The notes beneath the pieces are model-generated. The model searched no databases. It was not told the origin of the DNA and saw nothing but the letters and a program-made list of their open reading frames with translations. Source: Fuerstiella marisgermanici (GTDB taxonomy: Bacteria > Planctomycetota > Planctomycetia > Planctomycetales > Planctomycetaceae). Taken from it: a DNA stretch of 64,000 bases. A program made the position numbers and the translations under genes. Where the stretch lies: contig NZ_CP017641.1 of the NCBI RefSeq assembly GCF_001983935.1, positions 2,170,001 to 2,234,000 on the forward strand. The letters run 5' to 3'. Below, piece after piece: positions 43,101 through 52,232 of the stretch (position 1 is its first letter; each line of letters opens with the position of its first letter).

Positions 43101-43469
43101 ATGACGAGCTTTGTAGACGGCTCCCATGCCTCCAACGGCAAGTTGATTCAGAACGCGATAACCGGGAATGTTGGGAAACACAATCGCATCGGACTGTCGG
43201 ATTCCCTGCATGGTGGTCGCCTGATTCTGAGGCGCCGTACTGCCAGCAAGGCCGGGCTGTGCAATAATTTTGTTCCACAGGTCCTTCTGGCCGTCAGTGA
43301 GTGATTGGTCAGCCATGCTGTCCGTCAGAGCGTCCAGTCGTGCCTGACACTGCAGACAGTTCTCGATGTGCTGATCAAGTTCCGGAGCAACGACAACATC
43401 CGTATCGGAAAGCAGCGCCTGCAGTTGTTCCTGATCAGGACAATCCGCTCTTAAATTGACGGCTGACAT
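40110..43469 (-). CDS. Anti-sigma/Ser-Thr kinase with FGE-sulfatase and WD-like domains
   Basis: A 1119-residue membrane protein from the ATG at 43469. An N-terminal zinc-finger-like anti-sigma segment has H-x-x-x-C-x-x-C (HIENCLQC) near residue 35. The kinase domain (about 101-390) has VGGMGAVYKARH, VAIKVM, HRDVKPSNVML, DLGLASV and APEQGRD. A membrane segment lies at about 393-414. Then comes a formylglycine-generating-enzyme-like domain (about 508-786: MRLVPPGEFEMG, EAEWEFACRSGS, IRVCRSVG). The end is a WD40-like propeller (about 820-1119). DLG replaces the usual DFG. It overlaps the sigma factor gene by 35 bp and probably regulates it. Confidence 0.9.
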   Translation of the reverse strand: MSAVNLRADCPDQEQLQALLSDTDVVVAPELDQHIENCLQCQARLDALTDSMADQSLTDGQKDLWNKIIAQPGLAGSTAPQNQATTMQGIRQSDAIVFPNIPGYRVLNQLAVGGMGAVYKARHVALNRNVAIKVMRPTQDPQLVARFEREMSAVGLLSHPNIVQAFDAGEVDGIPYLVMEHLDGEDLHQVLKKQSSGIHLSAEDSDELSVVMICRHIRDVALALQAAHEKGLVHRDVKPSNVMLTSDGTVKLLDLGLASVQVDDFTDGAITDVLTIMGSLDYMAPEQGRDARVADARSDVYSLGCTLFALLTGQAPFSGDQFRGASQKLLAHACEPRPHAGNLNSRIPQRLSLLIQRMMSIEPKDRPQSAGEVAELLTVHCGDGYDEPPKRRFGTVAMAGFGAALVLLFVITFSLSDGTAISLETDKAAAETSINDTGAMAAVRMPSVDTTPAAPSADNDGSTVNMQGSRFSATWPPDAPDFAVIPFDAEQAIRHQQEWADYVELPVVQRNSLGMPMRLVPPGEFEMGMRGEQVEALLNRWEEETGKPQTGEDAVWRQMAKRHKVRLSKPILVSQHEVTFGNYQALTGEDLIRNLERRDSDDTESTDISRCPVQTTWLDAVRFCNLLSDAEDLPAFYTISDDGVVELNGGSGYRLLTEAEWEFACRSGSDDAFWTDGVHHELHHYAAVTTTVPDSDFVQPAVGTKAPNGFGLQDMLSIPEDWCYDWFDRDWYEKSPTLDPIGPPMADRHSSRGAGRYLMPFQVGAAIRAAGEQHPVSERNAIRVCRSVGERKAMAPMPGPTEETPVPLLLSAAIIDQSAHPQLIRTLDGLQNPVTAFQFGPQSDVAYAIENLGRVLKWNLSDGTHETIFRFESERIGQAMEVSPDGDHLYFGGTSGFTKLNLDTRECEWTYEGDSFKWATNVPGHDLIAVGQVHAITILNTSTGEVVQQVRLASEHRARFTRDGQRMIARLRRPQVAAIFDRSGSELSLTTFTDENFEADYVEMTQDEKFVIAIDGHKFVMWDVETGDIVEKGHCRHLKPQVFIEPVGDTGMFLTCRGILRNQLTLWHPMTDREDEDIVIAVPPLYRFDVSPDGQTVLTSDFETDRGIWGGTVRLWRMP

Positions 43470-44091
43470 CGGGCGAATCACTTTCTGAAGGTTCCAGACG
43501 TCGAATTTCCTGTCGCAATGCTTTCAGGACTTCGCTTTTGGCGACATAGACATGCGTGACCTGCATGCCCAGCTGTTTGGCAACTTCGGCTCCGGACTTG
43601 CCTTCCTGCGCAGTTAGTTGAAATGCCTGCCAGGTTCGTGGCTGAACTTTCATTCGGATTCGCAGAATCGCCAGTTGAGTCAGCTCGTGAAGATATTCGT
43701 CTTCCAGACGCTTGCTGAGGTCGTCCTGAGCCGCAATTGTACCGAGGCGACTCAGGATCTGTGTACCGCCCTCGCCTTTGCCAACCCGCTGATCGCGGTC
43801 GGCAAAGGTTGATGCAGCACGCCGCGTGACGGTCTTCAACCAGGACCGAAAATTTAACGATGGATCGTACTCGAATTCCTTCATCGCTGCGGCCAGACGC
43901 AGCATGACATCCTGAGTCACGTCGTCGCAATCTGCGTTCTGAAGTCCCCACGCCTTACACCAACGTTTAATCAAGCCTTGATACTTCGCAACAAACGTCC
44001 CCCAGACAACGGAGTTCGGATCCGTTCGCAGTGTCATCAGCAGACTTGCGCTTGTCGCATCTGAATCTGGAAGTGACGGTACGAGCGACAT
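43435..44091 (-). CDS. ECF-type RNA polymerase sigma factor
   Basis: A 218-residue sigma factor of the planctomycete-enriched ECF groups. Region 2 reads LIKRWCKAWGLQNADCDDVTQDVMLRLAAAM...FEYDPSLNFRSWLKTVTRRA; region 4 reads RTWQAFQLTAQEGKSGAEVAKQLGMQVTHVYVAKSEVLKALRQEI. The C-terminal tail is Ser/Asp rich. It is encoded upstream of, and overlaps by 35 bp, the kinase with an anti-sigma-like N-terminus, which is the usual arrangement for such pairs. Its promoter targets are unknown. Confidence 0.93.
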   Translation of the reverse strand: MSLVPSLPDSDATSASLLMTLRTDPNSVVWGTFVAKYQGLIKRWCKAWGLQNADCDDVTQDVMLRLAAAMKEFEYDPSLNFRSWLKTVTRRAASTFADRDQRVGKGEGGTQILSRLGTIAAQDDLSKRLEDEYLHELTQLAILRIRMKVQPRTWQAFQLTAQEGKSGAEVAKQLGMQVTHVYVAKSEVLKALRQEIRRLEPSESDSPDVSRQFKSGLS

Positions 44092-44555
44092 GCGAAGCTG
44101 TTGACAAAAGACAGTTCAAAGGAAGGGACCAAAACATAAGACGCTTTTCCCCAAAAGTCTGCGTTCGATGGCGTACCCGATGGGGTTTTTCGAGAGCGTA
44201 CCGGAGATTTTTCGGAAGAACAGCGTGTTGTACTTCGATCTCACACTTTCAAAAAAGACGGATAGCGATCGGAACCCATCTTCCGATTGTCTGGCCTGCA
44301 ATTCACGCTGCCCCAGGGGCGGCAGTCTGAGTCTGCACAACCCCCGCCACGGCTGCCTACGCTGCGAGCGCCGCACCAGCAATGCAGACAAGAGCATGAG
44401 TCACCTGAGAAGCTTCCTGCAAAAAAAATCAAGTTTCGCAATTTACCGCCTTAGGTTTCGGCCCATTGTCTGGAACTAGGCTTTGAAGACTTATGCCTTG
44501 CGTTTGGGCGAGTTGGTCAAATCCTGTGTTTCCTGAAGGTCCAAGGGCTGTTCCT
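44092..44555. other. Divergent gap before the giant surface protein
   Basis: About 460 bp between the sigma factor gene and the giant protein. It must hold both promoters. Nothing resembling an RNA gene or repeat was found. A promoter recognised by the neighbouring ECF factor could lie here, but no motif could be assigned. Confidence 0.4.
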
Positions 44556-47500
44556 ATGTTGTTGAATTTCTGGTTAAAGTCATTTCGAAGTGTGTGTGCG
44601 GAAAAAACACGAGAAAAGAGTTCGTTAAAACGGTCCGCCAGGCAGCAGAGACGGACCCATACCAGCCGAAATCCCGCTGAAGTGCTCGAACAACGTTCGC
44701 TGCTCACGACGTTTAATCCGACAACTCCGAGCGAACTCATTGCTAATATCAACACGGCAAACACCAACGGCGAGGACGACACCATTGATCTGGGCGGGCA
44801 GACGTTTACGTTCGATCAAACCAATTTCTTTCAGGGCGCTGAAGCCGACGGCCGAAATGCCGTTCCCAGCATTCTGAGCGATGGCGGAAATGTGGTGACG
44901 ATCATCAATGGACACCTGCAACGAGACGCCGCGTCGACGGCCAATTTCAGGCTTCTTCACGTCTCAGGCAATGCTGAGTTGAACCTGGAGGGGGTCACGA
45001 TTTCCGGGGGCGATTCCCGCAGCACAGATGCCTTTCAGGCAACGGGCAATCGCGGAGGGGGAATCTTCGTCAGTCGGAATGCCACGCTCAACGTCACAAG
45101 CAGCGTGATTCGGGACAATACGACAACCAACTCCGGTGGTGGAATTTCCAACCGCGGATACCTGACGATTGAGGACAGCCTGATCTCCGGTAACACCGCA
45201 GTCAGCCGGTTCTACACGAATGGCGGCGGCCTTGTCAACGCACAAGGCACGGTCATCGTTCGCTCGAGCACGTTCACAGAGAACGCTGCGGATAGTGGTG
45301 GAGCGATTTTAACGTCTGGCTCCGGAAGCAGCCTGGACATCGACGATTCCCTGTTGTCCGGGAATGAGGCATTGACCGGCTCGGGTGGGGCGATCAGAAA
45401 CTCATCCGCGACGACGGTGACTAACAGCACGATTTCGGACAACCGTGCTGGCACGTTGGGTGGCGGCGTGTACAACCTCAACGGCGGCCTGACAGCAACG
45501 AACACCACGATCACCGGAAATCGAGCAGGAACGGGCGGCGGTGGCATTCAGTCCTACGCTGTGACCGCTGTGACGTTGAATAATACGATCGTCGCCGGGA
45601 ATTCTCTTAACTCGGGTGCGTCGAATGACATCGAAGCCACCACCCCAGCCACGGGTTTCAACAACCTGATCGGAGATGCGGCCACTTCGGGAGGATTCAT
45701 GGATGGCGTGAACGGCAACATCGTGGGCAACGGCGGCACCGGTACGATCGATATCACCACCGTGCTCGACTCCAACCTCGCCGCTAACGGCGGCCCGACG
45801 CTGACGCACGCACTGATTGATGGCTCGCCCGCGATCGACGGCGGAGACAACACCTTAGCCGCCGGGCTTGACTTCGACCAGCGCGGTGCGGGGTTCAACC
45901 GCATCATCGAAGGCACCGTCGACATCGGAGCTTTCGAGGCTGAGGAAGCGGCGAGCCTGGTGGTGACGACGGATCAGGACGTCGTGAATGCAAACGATGG
46001 CCTGACCAGTCTTCGCGAAGCCATCGCGTTTGCGAATTCGGATCCGGACTTCAGCGAAATCACGTTCGGAGACGGCAGCAGCCTGGCTGGCGGCACCAGC
46101 TTCATCGATGCCACGCCGGACACCATTACTCTGGGCGGCACGCAGCTTGTGATTTCCTCAGATGTCACCCTCAGTGGCCCAGGAGCCGACCTGCTGACAA
46201 TCGACGCCGCAGGCGCCTCGCGAGTGTTGCGCATCGCCCCGGGGAACTTCGATGTTACGTTAGATTCGCTGTCCCTGATCAACGGAGATTCCATCGACGA
46301 CGGCGGCGGCATTCTGAATAGCTCCCATGGCGTGTTCACACTGTCCAACAGTGTGCTTGCGTCAAACACCAGCGCCCGCACGGGGGGAGGATTGTCCTCA
46401 TTCGAGAATGGCACCGTCCGGATTTTGGACAGCACAGTCACAGGCAATCATGCAGATTCGGGAGGTGGTATCACAAGTCTCGGAAACGTGCCGCTGATCA
46501 TTGATGGAAGCGCCATCACGGCAAATACAGCAACGGTCGTGGGAGGCGGGGTTTACGTAGGGGGACAGTTGCGTATCACAAACAGCACCATCGCCGACAA
46601 TGTTAGCGCGTTGGGAGGTGGAATCCTCCAATCCGCCTGGACAGCGGAAATCGTCAACAGCACAATCGCCGGCAACAGGGCGACAGACCCCGTCGTCGGC
46701 GGAGGGGGAATCTTTAACGTAAACGATCTGGATTTGACAATCAGCAACAGTCTGATTGCCGGCAATGTCGCGCCTACGGGCTCCGATTTTTCGAACACAT
46801 ATACAACAGGATCGACCACGATCAACAACAGTATCGTCGGCGACGCCAGTGACATCGGTACCACGTCCGGCAGCAACAACCAGTTTGACATCGACTGGAA
46901 AACAGTGCTGGAGAACGACGGCTTGGTTCCGATTCTGGCAGACAACGGCGGGCCGACACAGACCATTGCTCTGTTGCCCGGTTCGCCCGCGATCAACGCG
47001 GGTGATGACGCGGCAGCGAGTGGCCTGTCCACAGACCAACGCGGTGAAACCCGATTCGTCAGCACTGTGGACATTGGTGCGTTCGAAGCTCAGGAAGCGG
47101 CGAGCCTGGTGGTGACGACGGATCAGGACGTCGTGAATGCAAACGATGGCCTGACCAGTCTTCGCGAAGCGTTGGCGTTTGCGAATTCGGATCCGGACTT
47201 CAGCGAAATCACGTTCGGAGACGGCAGCAGCCTGCCTGGCGGCACCAGCTTCATCGACGCCACACCAGATACCATCACCCTGGGCGGCACGCAGCTTGAG
47301 ATTTCCTCGGATGTCACCATCACAGCCCCCGGAGCTGACCTGTTGACGGTCAGCGGGGATGATCAATCAAGAGTGTTTGACGTCCTGAGTGGTGACGTCA
47401 CGTTCGACTCACTCAAGATCTCTGATGGAACCGCACAGGCTGCAGTTGACGATCGCGACAACGGTGCCGGTGTCAGGGTAAGTAACACAGCGGAGGTCGC

Positions 47501-50435
47501 AATTTATGATAGCGTCATATCAGATAACCTCCAACGCTATGGAAACGGTGCAGGAATTCACAACGAGGGTGTATTAACCATTCTCCGGAGTGCGATCGTC
47601 CATAATCTGTCCGCAAAAGGGAACGGGGGTGGTGGTATTTCGAATGACGGAGGGACGTTGACAATTTCCGACAGCTCTGTGTCGCAAAACGACACCACGG
47701 ATGTGGGTGGTGGCATTTGGAACATCGCCGGAACTCTAATCATTACCAACAGCACGATTGCTAACAACATTGGTGGAGGCGTACATGTTTCGGCGGGCAC
47801 TGTTAGTGTGGTAAACAGCACAGTCGCAGGAAACAGGCTCGAGTTGCCAAACCAGGGCGGCTTCACAAATGTCAATGGAACCGTAAGTCTTCAGAATAGT
47901 ATCGTTGCTGCCAACGACCGATATATCCCGGGCAGCGGTCCAATTGATGTGATGGGAACTGTCACAGGCAACAACAACGTCATCAGTGAGTTGAGTAGTT
48001 CTGGTGGCTTGCAGAATGGCCTCAACGGCAACATTGTTGGGGGCGATTGGACCACCGTCCTTGCAAATGACGGCTCTGATCCAATTCTGGCAGACAACGG
48101 CGGGCCAACAGAAACAATTGCTCTGTTGCCCGGTTCGCCCGCGATCAACGCGGGTGATAACGCGGCAGCGAGTGGCCTGACGACCGATCAACGTGGTGAA
48201 TCTCGATTTGTGGGCACTGTAGACATTGGTGCGCTCGAAGCTCCGGCTGTCACACTGGCTCAGGCAATCAGCGATGCCACGGTGCTTGAAGACGCTTCTG
48301 ATGAAGTGATCGAACTGTCGCAGACGTTTGCGGATTCTTCCGCTGTGATGCTGAGTGTTTTCAGCGACAACACGTCTTTGGTCAATGCGACACTCAGTGG
48401 AACGGAGCTGACGCTAAACTTCGGAACGGACCAAAACGGCACCGCAGAAATTACGGTCATCGCGACCGATGGTCCCCTGCAAACGACGGAAACCTTCACT
48501 GTGACGGTTTCGGCTGTCAACGATGCTCCGACGGTTTTGACCCCGGTCGCAGACGTGACAGTGGACGAAGACTCCGCCGATGAAGTGATCGATTTGAGTA
48601 ACGTCTTCGCCGATATTGATTCTTCCAGTCTGACACTGACCGCTGCGAGCAGCGACGGCACAGTTGTAGGTACGTCGGTGAGTGGAACTGACCTAACTCT
48701 CAGCTTCCCAGCCGATGCGAACGGTTCGGCGACTGTGACCGTGACCGCCGATGATGGTGCCCTGACGGTTTCGGACACCTTCAGCGTGACGGTTTCGGCT
48801 GTGAATGATGCACCGACCGTGGTGACTCCGATTGCCGATGTCACAGTGGACGAAGACGCGGCCGATGAAGTGATTGATCTGGCCGGAGTGTTCGATGATA
48901 TTGATGGTGACACACTCACACTGACCGCTGTGAGCAGCGACGGCACAGTTGTAGGTACGTCGGTGAGTGGAACAAATCTGACGCTCAGCTTCCCCGCCGA
49001 TGCGAACGGTTCGGCGACTGTGACCGTGACCGCAGATGATGGTGCCCTGACGGTTTCGGACACCTTCAGCGTGACGGTTTCGGCTGTGAATGATGCACCG
49101 ACCGTGGTGACTCCGATTGCCGATGTCACAGTGGACGAAGACGCGGCCGATGAAGTGATTGATCTGGCCGGAGTGTTCGATGATATTGATGGTGACACAC
49201 TCACACTGACCGCTGTGAGCAGCGACGGCACAGTTGTAGGTACGTCGGTGAGTGGAACAAATCTGACGCTCAGCTTCCCCGCCGATGCGAACGGTTCGGC
49301 GACTGTGACCGTGACCGCAGATGATGGTGCCCTGACGGTTTCGGATACCTTCAGCGTGACGGTCAACGCAGTCAATGATGCTCCGACCGTGGATTCAACC
49401 CTTCTGCCCGACTTCGCGGTTGATGAAGGTTCGTCGGATGTGACGATTGATCTTTCAACGGTCTTCGCTGATGTCGACGATGCAACTTTGGTTTACTCCG
49501 CTCAGTCTTCCGATGGCACCATCGTCGCGACAAACCTTTCGGCTGATCTGCTGACGTTGAGTTTCCCGGCAGATGGCGCGGCGACGATTACGGTGACCGC
49601 GACGGATGCCGCGGGTGCCTCTGTCAGTGACGATTTCATCGTGACGGTGAATGACGTTGTGACGGAACCTGATCCGGGTGTCACTGTTGTGGACGGAAAG
49701 CTGATCATCACCGGCACCGACGGCAACGACAGTATTCTGGTGAAGAAGTTCTTCGGCAAATACTATGTTTACACAAATATTCCGGGCTTCACATTCACAA
49801 AAATCAATGCTTCGCAGGTGGATGAAATCTGCGTCGACGGCGGTGCCGGAAATGATACCATCGTCATGGGCTGGTTCGTGTACGCTCCGACGACGCTGAA
49901 CGGCGGTGCTGGCAATGATTACATTGTCGGCGGATTCGGCAATGACTTGATCGACGGCGGCGAAGGCGATGACTGTCTGCACGGTGATACGGGCGACGAC
50001 ACCATCTTTGGTGGTGACGGTGATGACTGGATCGACGGCGGCTGGGGCGACGATATCGTCTACGCCGGAGCGGGTGACGATTACGTCTGGGGCGGTTTTG
50101 GTGACGACATTTTGCTGGGACAGGCGGGTAACGACCGCATGTACGGTGGTTCGGGTCGAGACATCATCATCGCCGGTGAAGGTGCCGACCGGTTGTACGG
50201 TCAGGGGCAGGACGACATCCTGATCACCGGCGACACCAACTGGGATGATGATGAGGACGCACTGAAAGCCATGCGTGACGTGTGGACGGGCCGCGGTTCG
50301 GCACGCAATCGGGCTCAGGCCGTCCATGATTCCGGTCTGGAAGTGTTCCATGACGACGACGTGGACAAAGTATGGGGCGGCTGGGGTCTGGACTGGATGC
50401 TGTTCGACCGCAACCTGGACCGAGCCTATTGCTAG
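44556..50435 (+). CDS. Giant secreted beta-helix/CSLREA/cadherin/RTX protein
   Basis: About 1959 residues from the ATG at 44556; one at 44493 is in frame. The basic N-terminus leads to VLEQRSLLTTF, a LEPRxLL-type export signal. Next come three right-handed parallel beta-helix blocks (Ser/Thr/Gly/Asn-rich, many 'NSTI..N.A..GGGI' rungs). The second and third blocks begin with CSLREA-like segments (LTSLREAIAFANSD near 470 and LTSLREALAFANSD near 852). Four cadherin-like repeats of 95 residues follow (about 1230-1620), two of them identical at protein level. The C-terminus has RTX-type nonapeptides (GGAGNDYIVGGFGNDLIDGG, about 1765-1890). It is probably a calcium-dependent adhesin or matrix protein. 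Confidence 0.9.
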   Translation: MLLNFWLKSFRSVCAEKTREKSSLKRSARQQRRTHTSRNPAEVLEQRSLLTTFNPTTPSELIANINTANTNGEDDTIDLGGQTFTFDQTNFFQGAEADGRNAVPSILSDGGNVVTIINGHLQRDAASTANFRLLHVSGNAELNLEGVTISGGDSRSTDAFQATGNRGGGIFVSRNATLNVTSSVIRDNTTTNSGGGISNRGYLTIEDSLISGNTAVSRFYTNGGGLVNAQGTVIVRSSTFTENAADSGGAILTSGSGSSLDIDDSLLSGNEALTGSGGAIRNSSATTVTNSTISDNRAGTLGGGVYNLNGGLTATNTTITGNRAGTGGGGIQSYAVTAVTLNNTIVAGNSLNSGASNDIEATTPATGFNNLIGDAATSGGFMDGVNGNIVGNGGTGTIDITTVLDSNLAANGGPTLTHALIDGSPAIDGGDNTLAAGLDFDQRGAGFNRIIEGTVDIGAFEAEEAASLVVTTDQDVVNANDGLTSLREAIAFANSDPDFSEITFGDGSSLAGGTSFIDATPDTITLGGTQLVISSDVTLSGPGADLLTIDAAGASRVLRIAPGNFDVTLDSLSLINGDSIDDGGGILNSSHGVFTLSNSVLASNTSARTGGGLSSFENGTVRILDSTVTGNHADSGGGITSLGNVPLIIDGSAITANTATVVGGGVYVGGQLRITNSTIADNVSALGGGILQSAWTAEIVNSTIAGNRATDPVVGGGGIFNVNDLDLTISNSLIAGNVAPTGSDFSNTYTTGSTTINNSIVGDASDIGTTSGSNNQFDIDWKTVLENDGLVPILADNGGPTQTIALLPGSPAINAGDDAAASGLSTDQRGETRFVSTVDIGAFEAQEAASLVVTTDQDVVNANDGLTSLREALAFANSDPDFSEITFGDGSSLPGGTSFIDATPDTITLGGTQLEISSDVTITAPGADLLTVSGDDQSRVFDVLSGDVTFDSLKISDGTAQAAVDDRDNGAGVRVSNTAEVAIYDSVISDNLQRYGNGAGIHNEGVLTILRSAIVHNLSAKGNGGGGISNDGGTLTISDSSVSQNDTTDVGGGIWNIAGTLIITNSTIANNIGGGVHVSAGTVSVVNSTVAGNRLELPNQGGFTNVNGTVSLQNSIVAANDRYIPGSGPIDVMGTVTGNNNVISELSSSGGLQNGLNGNIVGGDWTTVLANDGSDPILADNGGPTETIALLPGSPAINAGDNAAASGLTTDQRGESRFVGTVDIGALEAPAVTLAQAISDATVLEDASDEVIELSQTFADSSAVMLSVFSDNTSLVNATLSGTELTLNFGTDQNGTAEITVIATDGPLQTTETFTVTVSAVNDAPTVLTPVADVTVDEDSADEVIDLSNVFADIDSSSLTLTAASSDGTVVGTSVSGTDLTLSFPADANGSATVTVTADDGALTVSDTFSVTVSAVNDAPTVVTPIADVTVDEDAADEVIDLAGVFDDIDGDTLTLTAVSSDGTVVGTSVSGTNLTLSFPADANGSATVTVTADDGALTVSDTFSVTVSAVNDAPTVVTPIADVTVDEDAADEVIDLAGVFDDIDGDTLTLTAVSSDGTVVGTSVSGTNLTLSFPADANGSATVTVTADDGALTVSDTFSVTVNAVNDAPTVDSTLLPDFAVDEGSSDVTIDLSTVFADVDDATLVYSAQSSDGTIVATNLSADLLTLSFPADGAATITVTATDAAGASVSDDFIVTVNDVVTEPDPGVTVVDGKLIITGTDGNDSILVKKFFGKYYVYTNIPGFTFTKINASQVDEICVDGGAGNDTIVMGWFVYAPTTLNGGAGNDYIVGGFGNDLIDGGEGDDCLHGDTGDDTIFGGDGDDWIDGGWGDDIVYAGAGDDYVWGGFGDDILLGQAGNDRMYGGSGRDIIIAGEGADRLYGQGQDDILITGDTNWDDDEDALKAMRDVWTGRGSARNRAQAVHDSGLEVFHDDDVDKVWGGWGLDWMLFDRNLDRAYC
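45943..46111 (+). repeat. CSLREA-segment DNA repeat, copy 1
   Basis: This stretch is nearly identical in DNA to 47092-47260, offset 1149 bp (383 codons). Identity at synonymous sites points to recent duplication or gene conversion inside the giant gene. The ends given are approximate. Confidence 0.8.
47092..47260 (+). repeat. CSLREA-segment DNA repeat, copy 2
   Basis: Second copy of 45943-46111. The only clear changes are around the REAI/REAL codons and a few single bases. The two copies begin successive beta-helix blocks. Confidence 0.8.
48801..49370 (+). repeat. 285-bp tandem repeat in cadherin region
   Basis: Two units, 48801-49085 and 49086-49370, of 95 codons each are virtually identical in DNA until the last dozen bases. 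The preceding unit is more diverged. The pattern fits recent unit duplication, which could change protein length by recombination. Confidence 0.85.
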
Positions 50436-50540
50436 GTCTGATCCCGCAGTTTGTTGGGTGGTACTGAACATTCTGCAGCCGGACACACCGGTCGAAGACT
50501 CAATTCGCGGCAACGACTCCGCGCAAGCCGGGATGATTAC

Positions 50541-50565
50541 GTGCTGAATAAGATCTATTCAGCAC
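50541..50565 (+). terminator. Terminator-like hairpin after giant gene
   Basis: Perfect 10-bp arms GTGCTGAATA and TATTCAGCAC with a 5-nt loop lie 105 bp after the stop. An outer pair CAAGCCG/CGGCTTG extends the structure. No T-tract follows, so termination is only likely. Confidence 0.55.
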
Positions 50566-50633
50566 TTCACGCGGCTTGAACGCGGGGTTTCAATGACTTT
50601 TGTCATCTCCTTGAGATTGCGATTTTCCCATTT

Positions 50634-50888
50634 ATGTACGGAATGGGAATCATTTCCCTGACACCGTTCATGATATATCCAAGTGCCTTCACCCCGGTCG
50701 CAAAGGGAGCTCTTTTGGTTTGGACGCTGAATGCCTCAATTTCTGCGTTGTACATAGCTGTGCACTGCGATCAATGGAGGTTGTTATCGGCCGTTTCATT
50801 CCTCGATTTGTATTTCAGCCTTTGCCTATCTGCCGGCCTCGTCCATTCACTTTTTGACGAGTCGCGAACCACGAAAATGAAATGGTAG
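50634..50888 (+). CDS. Possible small membrane protein
   Basis: An 84-residue open frame with hydrophobic segments at about 5-25 and 26-45 and a third near 53-70. No family and no good ribosome-binding site is visible. A strong palindrome begins 1 nt after its stop, which makes it more likely to be a real transcript end. Confidence 0.35.
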   Translation: MYGMGIISLTPFMIYPSAFTPVAKGALLVWTLNASISALYIAVHCDQWRLLSAVSFLDLYFSLCLSAGLVHSLFDESRTTKMKW

Positions 50889-50889
50889 T

Positions 50890-50923
50890 CGACAGCTGTG
50901 TTCCAAATGGAACACAGCTGTCG
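50890..50923. terminator. Strong palindrome after small ORF
   Basis: Perfect 15-bp arms CGACAGCTGTGTTCC and GGAACACAGCTGTCG flank the loop AAAT. It lacks a T-tract. The position right behind a stop codon fits a terminator; it could instead be a protein-binding palindrome or REP unit. Confidence 0.6.
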
Positions 50924-51473
50924 CGGTGGAAATGTTCCCAACTGCGCACCAAAGTGCCGTACTGCCGGGCGAACCGTACCCACGCTTTGTTTTTCGTGAA
51001 AACAGTTGCGCCCCAATAACACTCAACGATGTGCTGAGGTTTCGATTGGAGTCTGACGAGCTCATCGCGGGCTCGGCAGGATCCACGCGACGAAAATCCA
51101 TTCGAGCACTGTGGAATACATGTTCATGTTTTGGATTGTTGAGATGCGACCGCGAAAACTCCTGTTGATCGCGAATCCATAGCAGGCTGATGGAACAAGG
51201 ATGATTTGAGCCGACCGCCTGCGTGGCCCAATTCTCGCTGGCAATCCACTAAAGCCAGGCTACAAATAAGCCCGGAAAAGGATGTCCCGCCACGGATACC
51301 AGGGGGGCGTCGGCCAATCACCTCGCCAACTTGTTACGGTCGCTGCAGTGTTGAGGTAAGAAAATCTGTAATGTTGAGGCTGGCTGGGCCGTCCTCAGCC
51401 CGGCGGAGTTGCTGCTTTTTGCTTTTCTGCCAAACAAATTTGACCGATGGCCCGCTGTCTCTAGAATGCCAGT
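50924..51473. other. Non-coding gap before GT2 operon
   Basis: About 550 bp with no supported gene. The promoter of the GT2-LigD-BioF operon should lie here, but no box was assigned. Confidence 0.4.
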
Positions 51474-52229
51474 ATGTACGAAAGAACCCTCACCGCATTG
51501 CCGGTCTACAACGAAGCCAACCACGTGCCTGATGTGCTGAATCAGGTGCTGCAGCACGCAGACGATGTGTTGGTGGTCAACGATGGATCAACAGACGGCA
51601 CCAGCGCCGCTTTGGCCGCGTTTGAAGACCGCGTGCATGTGGAAACTCACAGTGTGAATCGTGGCTACGGTGCGGCGTTGAAGACGGCGTTCGATTACGC
51701 AGTCCGCTATGGGTACGACGTTCTCGTCACCATTGACTGTGACGGACAGCACCAGCCGCAGCTGATTAGCGAGATCGCTCAGCTGGTGGGTGATCCGGCC
51801 AATCCCGTCGACATGGTGTCCGGCAGTCGCTACCTGCAACCCACAGCACAAGTAGGCGTGGCGCCTGAGGATCGGCGGCGGATCAATATGCAGATCACTC
51901 GCTGCCTGAACGAACAACTGGGCTTCAACATCACGGACGCTTTCTGCGGGTTTAAGGCATATCGAGTTTCGTCGCTGGCCGATCTGGACATCACCGACCA
52001 TGGTTATGCCATGCCGTTGCAGTTGTGGGTGCAGGCGGCCGACCTGAACTGGAAGATCTCTGAGTTTCCGACGCCGCTGGTTTATCTGGACGAAGATCGC
52101 TCCTTCGGTGGTTCGCTGGACGATGCCGCCGTCCGATTGGCTCACTATCGTTCTGTGCTGAATGCGGAACTCAGCCGACGCGGCATGCACCAACGTTTCA
52201 CGGCCGACTGCGGAAAAAGCGGCGCGTAG
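51474..52229 (+). CDS. Family 2 glycosyltransferase
   Basis: A 251-residue GT-A fold enzyme without membrane segments. Motifs: LTALPVYNEANHVPDVL, VLVVNDGSTDGT (nucleotide binding), NRGYGAALKTAFDYA, VTIDCDGQHQP (DxD metal site) and DMVSGSRY. This pattern is close to dolichyl-phosphate-mannose/undecaprenyl-phosphate sugar synthases, but the lipid and sugar are unknown. It heads a plus-strand operon; the next gene starts 4 nt after its stop. Confidence 0.9.
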   Translation: MYERTLTALPVYNEANHVPDVLNQVLQHADDVLVVNDGSTDGTSAALAAFEDRVHVETHSVNRGYGAALKTAFDYAVRYGYDVLVTIDCDGQHQPQLISEIAQLVGDPANPVDMVSGSRYLQPTAQVGVAPEDRRRINMQITRCLNEQLGFNITDAFCGFKAYRVSSLADLDITDHGYAMPLQLWVQAADLNWKISEFPTPLVYLDEDRSFGGSLDDAAVRLAHYRSVLNAELSRRGMHQRFTADCGKSGA

Positions 52230-52232
52230 CTG

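Noticed and set aside
48260-49375. Long minus-strand open frame in the giant gene
   Set aside because: It is antisense to the cadherin repeats, consists of Ser/Thr/Val repeats mirroring them, and has no independent start signal.
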